Shown: in pieces, positions 41,441 through 53,339 of the stretch
Layout: each line of letters begins with the position of its first letter
Numbering within the stretch: the stretch's first letter is position 1
Assembly (NCBI GenBank): GCA_019426215.1
Contig: CM033393.1
Coordinates: forward strand, 24,182,591-24,246,590
DNA: 64,000 nt
Direction: 5' to 3'
DNA from: Buddleja alternifolia
Taxonomy: Eukaryota; Streptophyta; Magnoliopsida; Lamiales; Scrophulariaceae
Program-made: the position numbers and the translations under genes
The notes under the pieces: generated by a model
The model's input: only the letters and a program-made list of their open reading frames with translations
Told to the model about the DNA's origin: nothing
Databases searched by the model: none

Positions 41441-41923
41441 GGATGTTGAGAGCGTAGAGCTGAAGAGGAAGAAGAAATAGGGGATGATCTTTTTTAATTT
41501 CAATCTTTTATATATACTTAAATAAGGGCAAACTTGTCTTTAAACACGGAAAAACACCACTACCAGTTGCAGATTTCGTGCGTGGGGCGCTTTGGGGGGC
41601 AGTGTGTACTTCCAATGTTTCACATAATTGATTTAGAGGAAAAGATCCCCAAAAAAGTGAAACCACCACCATCTATGTTGACCATAAGATTGCATTTTTA
41701 TCACCAAAAAAAAAAAATAAGATTGCATTTCTAACATTGCAATTACCTCAAAGCACCGTACCGCAGCTGGAAAGAAAGAACAAGTTGCAGTAGAATAAGA
41801 AAGAGAAAAGAAGGCCTCCAACCTGCAGCAAACATAGAGTCCGATCGGAAAAGGAAGAAGTCGGCCGATCGAGCATTGGCCGACCACCACCACCACAAGC
41901 AGCACAAGCCCAAAAAGGCGAAA
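41441..41923 (+). promoter_or_regulatory. Probable PIN1 promoter and 5' UTR
   Basis: This is the sequence between the GRF pseudogene and the PIN1 start codon. GC content rises sharply from about 41815. An upstream in-frame TTG-led extension (41876) encoding a His-rich stretch exists but lacks an ATG, so I treat it as 5' UTR. No clear TATA box is visible. Confidence 0.4.
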
Positions 41924-43531
41924 ATGTCGTCGTCGTCGGAGAAGGTGAAGGCTTCCCACATTCTGATTAAGCACCAAGGCTCCCGCCGTAAGTCCTCCTG
42001 GAAGGACCCCGATGGTCGCCTCATCTCCGCCACCTCCCGAGACGACGCCGTTTCTCAGCTACAAGATCTCCGTCGCCAACTCCTCTCCGGCGACGCCTCC
42101 TTCAAGGATCTCGCCTCCAACCACTCCCACTGCTCCTCCGCCAAGCGCGGCGGCGATTTAGGTCCGTCCCCAAAGAAAGCCCTTTTCCTTTCTAAAGTGC
42201 GTTGCGTGCGGAGGGTTTTTCGATTCTCTTGCCAAAATTAAGTTTTACTATCTGATGTTGATAAAAAAACACCTTAGAAGGCTATTAATTTTGAGTTGCT
42301 TATTAGTTTTCTCGTCTTAACTTAGATTCCTCAGTTGGTAACTTTTGTGTATTCATATAATCATATGCATAGTTGCATATCTTTAGAAGCAGCGATTAAG
42401 AGAAAATGTTATCAAGTTAGATAGAGGATTTGATTAGCATTGCAGGATACTATGATTCGATGAAATTTTGAATTGGAAAAAGAGTACTTATTGGTGAGAT
42501 ATTATTGGTTTGGACGTGTCCCAACCAGCAAATGCTTGTACGTAGCTCAATGAAATCAACATTGAGCAATAAAACTTGTTGCTAACTTTTCATGTTCGAG
42601 AGGAGATAAGTGGTATTATTGAATTTATGATTTGGCATAACTGAAACCTCTATTGTTCTCCTTGGTGGGGGCATAAATTGATTTTGGAGTTTGCGACATA
42701 CTTAAGTATGACGCGCAGTTGCATGGGTACTTGGACGGATTTTCTTTGGAGGATATGTAACATATAGGAGTTCAGTTGTTCTGGACACATCTAACTCTTT
42801 AGTCTCATTAATAGATAAAAGTACAAATGAATAAATGGGTAATGATGTAAAAGCCATGTTGCCTTAGAGGATAAATGGCATTCATATCATGTACCATCTC
42901 TTGTAGACTAATACATGGGTACACTCAGATACTCATGTCCGAACTTCAAAGAGTGATGTTTCACCAGTTCTATTGAGGGGTCTTAGCTTCAATTGACGAA
43001 AGTTAAGTATTTTGATTTTAAGAGTGTCAGAAACTGCCTTGCATTATGTGTGTGATACTCATACAGAAGAACGAGAGATGCCTTTATGGAGAGAGATGTA
43101 TAATATACTGATTGAGGTGAAACAACTATATAATGTGATCTATTGATAGTAACACCCCCACCCCCCTTCTTTTAACCATCTTGAATGCAGATTCTGTGCT
43201 TTATTACAAATCGACACTTTTAGGTTTCCTACACCTAGTATCGTAGCAATTATGATTAGTTTTGTTCGAGTGACTTGACATTAGAGATATGTAACTTCTG
43301 TTTGCTTGCTGTGATTGTGACAACAGTATATGAGCATGAGCATGAGATTGTGATTTGTGGATGTGTAGTAATGATTGGTGAATTTATTGTTGTTGCAATA
43401 AAACAGGTCCATTTGGAAAGGGTCAGATGCAGAAGCCTTTTGAAGAAGCAACATTTGCACTCAAGGTTGGGGAGATAAGTGAGATAGTAGATACTGACAG
43501 TGGAGTTCATATCATCATGAGAACAGCCTAA
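41924..43531 (+). CDS. PIN1: PIN1-type parvulin peptidyl-prolyl cis/trans isomerase
   Basis: Two exons: 41924-42161 and 43407-43531, with a GT-AG intron 42162-43406 in phase 1. The 120-residue product is a single rotamase domain without a WW domain, as in Arabidopsis Pin1At (119 aa). The family catalyses isomerisation of phospho-Ser/Thr-Pro bonds; in Arabidopsis it has been linked to flowering and auxin transport. The phosphate-binding loop is '[11 protein letters not shown]'. Catalytic His residues are visible in 'ASHILIKH' and 'SGVHIIMRT', and the Cys in '[12 protein letters not shown]'. The residue before that Cys is His, where Asp is usual (Asp112 in human Pin1). The start was chosen at the first ATG in a family-length frame. 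Exon 1 is GC-rich and exon 2 is not. It looks functional, and it is convergent with the CCCH gene. Confidence 0.95.
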
Positions 43532-44654
43532 TCCCCCTTTCAATACTTATTTAACCAGAAATCAGAGAGTTTCCTCTCTTTTAGAATTCTGTAGACTGTA
43601 ATGCCATTATACAGGTTTCAGTTCAAACAATTATTACTATATAGGCCCAACCTTGTTTGTTCTCCCTGAAATCTGTGAAATATGCATCTCTCTCTCTCTC
43701 TCTGTAAATTTATGGATGATTGTTTGTAATTAAAGAATGGTTGATGGTGAGAGTGGTAAGAGGTGCTACACATTTCGCGAATTTCCTATTTGATGGTATA
43801 GTATGATAAACTGAAGGCTATATATAAGCATTTGAGATGTCTTGATTATTTATTCATGGCTGCAATCTTGGAAACCAGCAGAGACTCCTTTAAATCTTCT
43901 TCTCTATTTCTTGTTTACATTTCTATAAATTTTCTAATTTTGTTAAAACAATTTGTATTAACTTTTATCTAACAGTGTACTTGTCAATTGTCATCTCTTC
44001 AAGTCATTCAGAGGCCATAGAATTTCACTTTTTGCTTTGCCTTGCAATAGCTTTCATACAATCTCGAAAATTTCCCATATTCATAATCTATATGCGTAAA
44101 TGCACTAGATCTTAATCTCCACTAATTCATTTTATTAGTAAAGTAAGATAAGAAAATTCAAAATTCAAATACTGGATAATTAGTTGGAGATATAGGGTTC
44201 AATTAAATAGCCAACTGAAACTGAAACTCAATTATACGCCAGAATAATTCTTCTTTTGCATTGAGTTTTATATTAATATTTTAAGGTTCGCATCACCATT
44301 TTGAATAGTTGAAAAAAAATAGAAATTTGCTATAAAGTAGTTGAGAAAATACGAGACCATAAATCAACCCACCATCAGCGGAAACAGATCATCGACCCAA
44401 CCCAAAGTAAGACATTCAGTTCCAAAAGGTAATAACCATAAAAATGTTGTTATAGGCAAAATCACAAGTCTTTACCATAAAAGACAAAATAAAAAAGCCT
44501 CTCTTTCAGACTACCTATATCTTGCAAATTGACACAAGAAAAAACCCTGGTTCAACTGCAACACTCTTCGGAATTTGTATGTTGCAAGTTTTTTTGAAAC
44601 CCATTTTCAGTAATCATCTGCCGTTCAATATTCCATGTTCTCTCGACCTTTTCG
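43532..44654. other. Intergenic region between convergent PIN1 and CCCH genes
   Basis: It holds the 3' UTRs of both genes. A CT run at 43686-43702 and AT-rich sequence are present. Candidate cleavage regions follow the PIN1 stop within 250 bp. I see no further gene or transposon. Confidence 0.6.
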
Positions 44655-46866
44655 TCAAATCAAGAATTTCATCCTCTTTGTGACAGGAGTATCCACCAGG
44701 GCACCAGCCTTTTGCTGCTTAGACATATCATGGTAGTATGGGCAATTGGCACCATTTCGACACCCTTTTGTACTATTGAAATACAAGCAAGGCTTGGGGC
44801 ATTTTGAATTCATTTCAATTAATGTTGTGTTTTGTGCCAATTCTAGTCCTTGTAAGTAGTTACCAAATTTGTGCTCCTCATTTTCATGTTTTTCTCCATG
44901 TTGCTTGATTAGGGACTTGTAGTAGTTTAAGTCCACTGGAGGGGGAGGGGGAGGGGGAGGGGAAGAGATATTCACTGTGGAAAATGATGTGAAGTGAAAA
45001 CTACTTCTTGATGTCAAATTGGAGTCAAATGCATTGGGACGGACATGTAGTAGATTTGCAGTAGGAGGCACCACCATATCCGTTTTTAAGGGAGTCGAAG
45101 CAAGCAATAACGAGTTTGGTCCCAAAAAGGGTTTGCCCCATGCGTGCTCACGTACTCCATATTCATGCATCTCTCCCATATTTGGTCTTGCATCAGATGC
45201 TCCATAATCATTTATCAATTTTTTAATGGCTTCAATATTTGGTTTTGAGGTGGAAGGCTTTAGTGGAGCCACAGGCATGACGCCAGTGAGATGAGGTCCC
45301 TTGTATTTGTTAATTAATCTTGTAATCATTTCATCATCATCGGGTCTCAAGGTGGAAGGCATTGGAGGTCTTACCTGCTGCTTTACCCCAGCAATTTGAT
45401 GGATGTGTGAATGAGCAGGCATAGGTTTAAGTAAGGGCATTGATGTTTTCACTGGCTTTGATGTGTATATTGGCTTTAATTTGAGGCCCTCTGATTTGTT
45501 TATTGCTGTTTCGGCTTTAGAGCAAAGCAGGGGAAGAGATTGATTCACTGCATCCTGTGGTGTGGAGATGGAAGGGAATGGTTGAATACATTTGTTAGCA
45601 GGTGTAGTAGAGGTTGGCAAAGGAAAAGAAGACATAGTTGGTATTTGTGGTGGAATAGTGGCTGCATGTTGAGGCTCGCCTCCCAATCCATTTTCATCAA
45701 TCAGTTTGTTTATCATTTCTGGGTCAGTGAGAAGTTTGATCAACAGTTGGGTGTCAATCTGTTCTCTACTTTCAATGACTGCAGCCACAGTAGCAGCTGC
45801 AGCAGCAGCAACTTCCAGATCACCTTCTTCTAGATCACGTAACATGTTCACAAGAGATTTATCCTTCACAGATTGGTCCCCAGAAACAGAAAGATTGCCC
45901 TGAGATAAGGAAACATTTCTAGATACTGATGGAGCTTCAGTTGAGATTGGTGGTTGTAAACAGTTAACTGTATCTAATGCTGCTTCTTCGATTGGAATTA
46001 TTGGGATGACCGGAATCTGACTATTATCATGATTTTCACCCGGCGAATTAAGGGAGCTATATGTAGATTGGAGAGAAAAGTGGATTTGGTCAAGTTAAGA
46101 TAAGAAAAAAGGATAATTACACAGACACCTCCCTCGCTTATTGTATAACTACCAGCAAGCCCCTGAGGTTTTGCAAATTACCAACACACCATATCAGGGG
46201 GTGAAATTGTAATCTGACACGGATTGAAATAGTAATATGTTTCTATTGACAAGGGAAGTTATGGTAATTTCTCAGATCTCAGCGTGCTTTCATAATTTAG
46301 ATGTCAGGAATGGGGTGTCTGTGTAATTTACCCTTAGAAAAATGGTGTAAAAGTGAAGTGCAAGATGAGTTTACTTGGGAGGTATGGCATTGGCAGAGAG
46401 ATGAATTTCTCCATTCTTATGAGCCTCTGCCTCCTGACTTCCTTCACCAGCAGCCACATGCCAGCCAGTATTTAGACAAAACTGTTGAATTGAGAAAATA
46501 TTATAAGCAGCTGGTTAGAGCATTATATTAGACAATCTCTCAGAGTTGAAAATGAACAAATTAGCAGCATGTCGGATTTCGCCTATAAATGCTTACTTTG
46601 GGCGGGCATGTCCATTTAATCTGAGGAATGCATGAACTCTTCTTCTCAGTTGGCTTTTCATTTAGTGCAACATACCAAGCAAGATGTTTCTTCGACTTCA
46701 CAGAATCAGGACGTGATGACTTCGATTTAGTTCTGACTTTTGAAAAACAGTCCTCTGGTACAGAAATTTTTACCTGCTTCATTGGAAAAATAGCCTTTAT
46801 AACTGTTTCCATCGAATCGATAAAAGTCATAACATTATTTTCACAGCAAACAAACTTCAGATCCAT
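44655..46866 (-). CDS. CCCH zinc-finger protein (C3H6-like)
   Basis: Coding exons on the minus strand are 46866-46597, 46481-46375 and 46056-44655, with GT-AG introns. Exon lengths 270, 107 and 1,402 give 592 codons in one frame. Near the C-terminus is one CCCH finger, C-x8-C-x5-C-x3-H (residues about 549-568, 'CLYFNSTKGC' to 'CPYYH'). Upstream are 'IPQIKWTCPPK' joined to 'FCLNTGWHVAAGEGSQEAE', an Ala-rich helix near 'EVAAAAAATVAAVIES' and a Pro run. These match the plan of the Arabidopsis C3H6 family (At1g19860), a probable nuclear RNA- or DNA-binding protein of unknown role. The family's usual N-terminal start is not in this frame. An in-frame TAA lies just upstream of ATG 46866, so either this protein starts late or an exon is mis-joined. 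Confidence 0.88.
44939..44966 (-). repeat. GGGGGA hexamer run coding for polyproline
   Basis: Repeats of gggggag on the + strand encode nine consecutive Pro residues in the CCCH protein. Confidence 0.85.
46109..46335. mobile_element. MITE filling the second coding intron of the CCCH gene
   Basis: The ends 'aaggataattacacagacacc' and 'ggtgtctgtgtaatttaccctt' form an imperfect inverted repeat of about 20 bp. The flanks 'agaaaa' and 'agaaaaa' suggest a duplication, but the exact length is unclear in this A-rich context. The superfamily is uncertain. The intron (46057-46374) is 318 bp, and about 70 percent of it is this element. Confidence 0.7.
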
Positions 46867-46892
46867 TGCAACTTAATACATGTCAGACGCAA
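46867..46892 (-). other. 5' UTR end of the CCCH gene after a probable acceptor
   Basis: On the minus strand a strong polypyrimidine tract ends in 'cttgtag' at 46893, an excellent 3' splice site 26 bases upstream of the ATG. An intron therefore probably precedes the first coding exon. Confidence 0.65.
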
Positions 46893-48118
46893 CTACAAGA
46901 TTAAAAAAAAAGAAAACTCAAGTAAAGCTCAGTATGACAAACTTTCTTAATGTACCAAATGATCCCTTTAAAATTACTTCAGGAAATCTAACTGATTAAT
47001 ATATATGGTGCTTTGAGGACTTTTTCAGCCACAATTGGCTCCCTCCATTAACCGAAAAAAAAAATACCAAATGAGGTTCTGCTCATTCTAAAGGGGCAAA
47101 ACTAGAATGCACAAGAATCTGTTTGCTGGAAAGGAGTAGACACTTGCTTCCCCCCAAGTTCTTCACTTCTTCTAGTTAAAAATAAACATTTATCAGATTA
47201 ATGTATATGTCAACTAAACAATATCCAGGAAAGCAACATACGTTCAGAAATTCAAAGCTAAAGTAATGCATACATCTTCCTATTGATTGACATTTTCTCA
47301 ACCTGAAATCCTTCATAATGAACCACTACCTAATGTAAGCACCAATAAGGTGAGAGGATTTAATGTTCTCCCCACAAATCTATTTATTACTCCCAATTGA
47401 TGGGCAAAACTGCAAAGTCCCCCATGTTAGTAAAAGAAAAAAGGATGGGGGAAAATGCGAGATACCCTCTTCCCTAGCTAAATTTGGAAATTCTTAATCT
47501 ACTTCTATTTTTCCAATTCCAACCAAGAGATATGTGTGCTGAAACTCAGGTCACCTGAAAAAATAAAAATCTAAACCTAACGTTCTGCAGACAACTAAAA
47601 ATAAATATTTTTGTAGACAAAACCTAATATCATCATCTCAGAAGAAGTTGATAAGGTACTCAATATGGGAGTCTGGAAACAATAAAGAGTAATGGAGCGA
47701 CTATTAAGTAGTTGTGACATAACATCAACGCCACCAAGTAAGTGAGACCTGATTCAACCAGTTTGCCACATAAAAAAAATCCACGTAAATGAAAGACAAA
47801 TACTACATTAGATACACCTAAAAAGGAATATAGATTACCCACGTATTTTCACCAATAAAAAAAAAATTACCCACGTAAAATTTGACATGTATCAGAAAAC
47901 GAAAAGGTTACCTGCCTACAAACAAGAACTCAATATTTGCAAACTGCAAACCTATGTTGCTAAATGTTAGCAATACGACACACCTCACACTTCTGTTAGT
48001 AGACAAGATAAGGTCGCAATGATAATGGACTAGATATACAAACAGGAAACTTTATGTCCACAACCTCATCTCCAGCCCACCAGAGGCCTCACAAACTCAA
48101 ACATGAAACTAAATAACA

Positions 48119-48188
48119 GATACCCCCCCCCCCCAAACTATGAGGTGATGTGCGCTTTGCACATCACCTAATAGTTTGGGGGGGTATC
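48119..48188. repeat. Near-perfect 70-bp hairpin
   Basis: The left arm runs from gatacccc through aaactatgaggtgatgtgc. The right arm is gcacatcacc through atagtttgggggggtatc. The arms pair over about 30 bases with a five-base loop (gcttt), one internal mismatch and a longer C run on one side. It could be a miniature foldback transposon; the sequence 'gggggtatcagctattt' is its outer edge. Confidence 0.85.
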
Positions 48189-51100
48189 AGCTATTTTCTC
48201 AACTAAAAAATCTCAAAGTCGAGTGAATTCACAAATCATCCTTACATCTCTACATCTCCGACTATGCACTCACCATCATCTAGCAGTAACATACTTGCCC
48301 AATCTGTATTCATATGTTCTCAAGCATGTTCTCAGTCATCAAATATGCAATTAACACACTCTACTAATCAAGATTCAACCAACTTGTAATAAATCTGTAA
48401 ATCAAATATTAACTAAATCCACTAGACAAACTATCCCGAATACAACGTAGGAAATTGAAATTAGTTAAGAACATTGCATTTATCGAAACCAAATGAACAG
48501 AACTACCCTACAGTTGTTACAGATGGCATACCGAAATAAGACTCTGTTTAACAACTACGAGTGTAAGAGATCTGAATGGCAGTGAAATGGTAAGAAAACA
48601 TCAATGCGACCGAGATCTGGCATATCGAAAATGCCATATATTATAAGTGAAAGGCATTGTTTTAAAATCTTAGAATAAATCAACATCCCAACCATAAAAT
48701 ATGTTTATGATTTACATGTCCACATATATCAGGCAAGATGCCAGAAAGCACAACAGACTTTTGCTTTGTTTCTTTTTTTTTATAATTTTTGTATAGGCAT
48801 CACCATATAGAGTAAAGAAGACAAATCAATGGGCCAATCCCGGACAACTGAAAGAAAATCAAAACTGAGATAAAAACGATAATGGGCCCAATATAAATAG
48901 TTTACTTTTAACAGCGAAGTAAATATCTGTATAGGCAAATATAGGATGATGCTTACTACACCGACTTCAAAGAAGGTTGCTTAAAAAAGCTGGTTCGCTT
49001 ACCTCTGTTGAACAGACTTTTCAAAAATGAAGCAGAGGCTCATTTCACAGTCAGTAACAAAAAACTGTACCACTTTTCTTTTAGATGGATCAATGGCTTG
49101 CATGGTTTACAGATGTTGATAAATTCTAATGTGATCGTGCTTTTATCATATTATCTGTAGTTGTGGTTTGTGGTTTTTACTATTGATGCTGTCATTACCT
49201 TTGTTGATATTATCATAACACCAGAATCATTTTCACTTATATCCTTTTTAACCCTTTGTCACTACTTATATCCTTTTCTATCGAAGGACAGCGTAATTAA
49301 GCTTCTAAAATAACGACATTCTGCTAAAGTTGGTTTATAAAAAAAGTAAGGCCAGCGAGAAACATTGACAAACAAAATTCTTTCTTGATACATACGCCTT
49401 CGGTGACAACAACACAAATTGCAGCCACTAAAACCTTAATCTCCACTAACACTATTCCAACTTAACAAACTTGGACATAATATGTATCTCAATATTCATA
49501 ATTCTTAAACAATAATTTGGTGGTGATGAGTATGCTATTACCGTCCTACAACGGATGGGAACAAGGGACTTGGGAGGCATATAAGCCCCAAGCTCCCTTC
49601 TCCCACCTTTGCAGGGAAAAAATTGTTCGACTCGGACAAAAGAGGACAATACTTCAGTTTAAACGGTGACTTTTCCTTCAGAATGCTTCAAATCACAATT
49701 TTCTACAAATATTAGACCTAATATACCAAATATACCCCTATTTATAAATGTAAAGTCAGACCAAAAAAGATCCTCTTCTTCCCCTCTCATCAACTTTGGT
49801 TAAACTGGAATTACTTCTCCCTTTAGTTATAACAAAAATTTTATTAGAAAAATTCATGTTTAGTTCCTAAGTTAAATTATCTCAAGTTGTTTGACATAAA
49901 AATAATCTTATTAGATGAATACTAAATATGTGAATTCCTATGCCTAATTATTTAACATTTTCAACTAATATATATTTTATATAATTGAACAAATGTCATC
50001 AAATGTTCTATTTGCAAAAAAAAAATGATATTAAATGAATTTTTTTCTCTCCTCTTGTGTCTTCAGATGTCTTCACATTTACCGTAAGGGGTGTTAGGGG
50101 CATATCAGGTAAAATGAGTAAAAATTTAGTAATTCAACTATTATTATTTTAAGTAGTAATAGTAAATATGACTACTTCTTCTAGTTTTACTAGTCATAGT
50201 AGTAATAATATTACTACTACTATAATTATATCATCATCATCCTCTTGAGATCCTCATGCAGTCGCAATTTTCCTTTTACTCGAATATCAGTTGTGCTGTC
50301 CAAAAATAAACGAACTGATTTCGTATAGGTTTATAGGATTTAAAACAAATCCAAAACTCAAAGCCAAACTGCATTCATGAGCAACTACATCATAATTCTT
50401 TATCACGTGTGGAAGAACAGGTAGAGGGCAAATCTCAGTCACACTGAAGTGCATGAACGTCTTTCAAATATACTTCCATCTTTTACTTTACCCATCAATG
50501 GGTTAGATTCACCAACACAGAATCAAGACCATGATTTGCTAAGGTATGGAATATGGTATACTCGAGCAGCTACGCTTATTATAAGATATTCTACATATTG
50601 AAGCTTTGTAATTTTAACTACTAATAAAGATCCATTATCTTAAAGGCAGCATTATGATTTGGACTGCTAAAATGCTTTGCAAAAGCAAAGAGAGAGATTT
50701 ATGAAACATTTCAGGATTCTCGAACTTAAAATTTATATATAGTTGGCGTAAAGTAGGCACAAATCCACAAGTTCACAACATGCTTATCATATAGCAACTC
50801 CGCTCATGTTGAGTTATTTGATTATACAAATACTTCCCTTAACGTCAAATAGCTTTAACTAACCAAATTCAGACTGGTCCATTATATAGCGACCCTTGAA
50901 ATTTGATGAAAGGATTGTTCTTGTAAGAACAGGTGAGTGCCGTTGCTGTTAGCACAAATTATAAGCATTATCATGTCCAAGGAGTAGATAGTACCATCCT
51001 CTATCCAACAAAAAGGACACGCGACGGTCAATAGGGATTCAAAACACGAAATTTCCAAGATCGTACGAGGAGTTCATTAATTATTCTGGTACTTTAACAT

Positions 51101-51673
51101 GTGCTCAGTATTTATTTCGAAAATTTCTTTTGTATTCAATCACATCCATCTCAAAGATTATAAATGTTTCACATAGTCCATGCTGCAATGTCCATGCAAT
51201 TAATGCAGTAACATGTCCATGTGTGTGTTTTATCTCTTCTTAGCTTGTTCCCAACACTAGAACAATCTTCTAGAATCATCCAATGTCCCTGGATTAAACG
51301 TGGTCGGTTTTGCATTGCGTATCCATGTTAACATTTTTACCAAGTTAACTTCTAATAGCCTACATATCTATTCTCATTTACCCACCCCAACTACTAAACT
51401 ATCAGAATAATTATTTCCAAGGCTCCTTATACACAATTGAAGAAACAAAACAAAAACCTATCCCACCCTATTTTCATGTAAATTTACAAGTAGTAAATAA
51501 ATCTAATCTAAATCCATGGATGTTCCTAAGTTTTCTCCTCCTGTACATGAAAATTTTATCAAGCAAACATATGTGAGTCGGCCAAAATGTAGTGATACAA
51601 AGACTTCAAATAAATGAACAATAAGAATCAAATCAAAAAGTGAATTCATTCATAGATATAGATATAGATATAG

Positions 51674-51678
<5 letters not shown>

Positions 51679-51710
<32 letters not shown>
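51679..51710. repeat. (TG)16 microsatellite
   Basis: A pure TG run, preceded by tandem 'gatata' hexamers at 51655-51677, just inside the probable first intron. Confidence 0.95.
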
Positions 51711-51713
<3 letters not shown>

Positions 51714-51745
51714 CCGAGAAATGAGGTTTATAAATGTGGCTATAC

Positions 51746-52080
51746 CTGACGACGGAGGCTGGCCACCGAAGGTCGTGAAACCCTACTCGATTTCGTCGAA
51801 TCTTTCATTTTGTTCAATCATATATGAAACAGCTCTCTCTCTCTGGTTCCATCACATTAAAATTAATTTTGAAACGCTTACTAGTATATCATATATAATA
51901 GGATTGGACCACATTGAAGTTAGAACATTTTTATTTGAAACGCAAAGGGCAAAACCCTAGGAAGTAGAGATTGCTGGAATGAAGCAGGAGAAGGAAATCC
52001 AATGCCAGATTATCAATGAATACGCAGTGAGTGAGAACGATTGGATTCCACGTTGCTTCGACACTTCAGCAAATCACGTT
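51746..52080 (-). promoter_or_regulatory. Probable first exon and promoter of the CCCH gene
   Basis: On the minus strand the segment contains a telo-box-like 'ctagggtttt' (51953-51962) and GA repeats. It also holds a short frame from an ATG at about 51810, reading 'MKDSTKSSRVSRPSVA' then 'SLRRQ', up to a CAG/GT donor at 51745. The peptide loosely resembles the N-terminus I remember for C3H6-like proteins (basic, K-S-K-R-V). Spliced to the acceptor at 46893 it continues for about 11 codons and stops. It is therefore either an upstream ORF or a relic of the ancestral first coding exon. Confidence 0.45.
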
Positions 52081-52209
52081 TATCATTAGGGTGCGCTGCC
52101 GCTTACACATACTAACTTTTTTCCCTATATATATACACACACACACTCGGGTCGATGTGGGCCCACATTGATTTTCTCACCTTCTTCTTTGTTTTTTCTT
52201 TTTAATAAA

Positions 52210-52355
52210 GACGGCCGGGAAAATTAAATAAATAATATAAAAATAAATAATAATTATTAAAATAATATAAGTTTTATTACCTTTTAAAAAACTAGCATAA
52301 TCCGCTCTCAGATATAGTGAAATCTGGCTGATTCTGCTATAATCGAGAGAGGAAT

Positions 52356-52393
<38 letters not shown>

Positions 52394-52471
52394 TGCATTC
52401 CGCTCTAGGGTAGAGTAGAATGCAATTTTATTTTGTTTTTTAATTTTTCGGGCAAAGCGGAATGGTCAAAC
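52210..52471 (+). repeat. Left long terminal inverted repeat of MULE-like element
   Basis: It starts gacggccgggaaaatt and pairs with 55895-56158. It contains a (TA)n expansion that is absent from the right copy. Confidence 0.75.
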
Positions 52472-52790
52472 AATCACCTGACCTTTTGATGATTTCGCGG
52501 AGTCACTGAACGATCACATGACTGTTTGATGATTCCGCTCTACTCCTAAGCGGAATTAGCTTATTAAATAGCAAAAAATTTCAGTGCGTTTTTACACTAC
52601 AATTTCTCCAAAAATTCCTTCCTTCAAAAATCATCTTCAAATTTCTTCTACATTTAACGAATTTAAGGTAACATTATAATTTCATATACTTTTTGCTTTG
52701 TTAAATTCGTTTGTGAATTACATTGTAGAATTTATGTTAAATTCGAATCAAATTAGAGTTTAAATTAGTTCAATTTTTAGGGTATAATTT

Positions 52791-53125
52791 CGAATTTAGT
52801 GTTTATGGTTTGAACTTTGATATAATCTTTAGGTAATTATGAATTTAGTATTTATGGTTTGAACTTTGATATAATCTTTCGGTATAATTTTGAATTTATA
52901 TGTGTAATTTTGAATTTTAAGGTGTAATTTGTAAGTATACGTACAAATTTTGAGTTCTAATTTTGAATTGACTGTTTATGGATTGAACTTTGATATAAGT
53001 TTTAGGTATAATTTCGGATGTTTAGATATATTTTGTATGTGTAATTTTGAATTTTTAGTTATATTTTGTATGTATAATATCGAATTTAGTGTTGATGGTT
53101 TGAACTTTGATATAATTGTTAGTGT
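52791..53125 (+). repeat. Four imperfect tandem copies of a 40-bp AT-rich unit
   Basis: Units near 52791, 52838, 52964 and 53080 share 'gaatttagtgtttatggttt' followed by 'gaactttgatataat'. They lie in the probable leader intron of the MULE transposase gene. Confidence 0.75.
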
Positions 53126-53182
53126 GTTATATCATGTTGAATACAATTTATGTTTACACACTATTAAGTAATGATTTATATT

Positions 53183-53339
53183 TTGTAGAAAATATCAAGG
53201 CCGAACACAGTAGATGTTCTTATATACAAGAATGGTCTAATAATTGAAGAGTCGAATTCAATGAGATATAGCACTCGTGCAAGCACTAACATGAGAATAC
53301 GTCGTATGATCAAATTTGTTGATTTGTTGAAAAAGTTAT
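53183..53339 (+). pseudogene. N-terminal exon of a MULE transposase-like protein
   Basis: After an acceptor-like 'attttgtag' the frame reads 'KISRPNTVDVLIYKNGLI' and then 'EESNSMRYSTRASTNMR'. This resembles the PB1-like N-terminus of plant MULE proteins. The frame is interrupted at 53340 by the start of a copia LTR, and no continuation is found after 55882. Confidence 0.55.

Larger units (their letters stand above)
46893..51744 (-). other. Probable first intron of the CCCH gene (4.9 kb), otherwise anonymous
   Basis: No coding frame with a recognisable family is seen on either strand. The sequence is AT-rich, with a hairpin at 48119-48188 and a TG repeat at 51679-51710. The donor is CAG/GTATAG on the minus strand at 51745 and the acceptor is at 46893. 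The alternative is that this is intergenic DNA and that transcription of the CCCH gene starts near 47 kb. Confidence 0.45.

Noticed and set aside
41876..42241. A 121-codon frame starting with a His-rich stretch as the PIN1 product
   Set aside because: It starts at TTG, not ATG, and runs into the intron. The ATG at 41924 plus the exon at 43407 gives the family length and restores the catalytic C-terminus.
45019..45207. Plus-strand frame inside the CCCH gene
   Set aside because: Antisense shadow of the third coding exon, without motifs or start context.
46301..46531. Plus-strand frame of 76 codons that looks protein-like (HWQRDEFLHSYEPLPPDF)
   Set aside because: The opposite strand of the same segment encodes 'TGWHVAAGEGSQEAE' with correct splice sites and phase joining the flanking exons of the CCCH gene. 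The plus-strand frame is its shadow.
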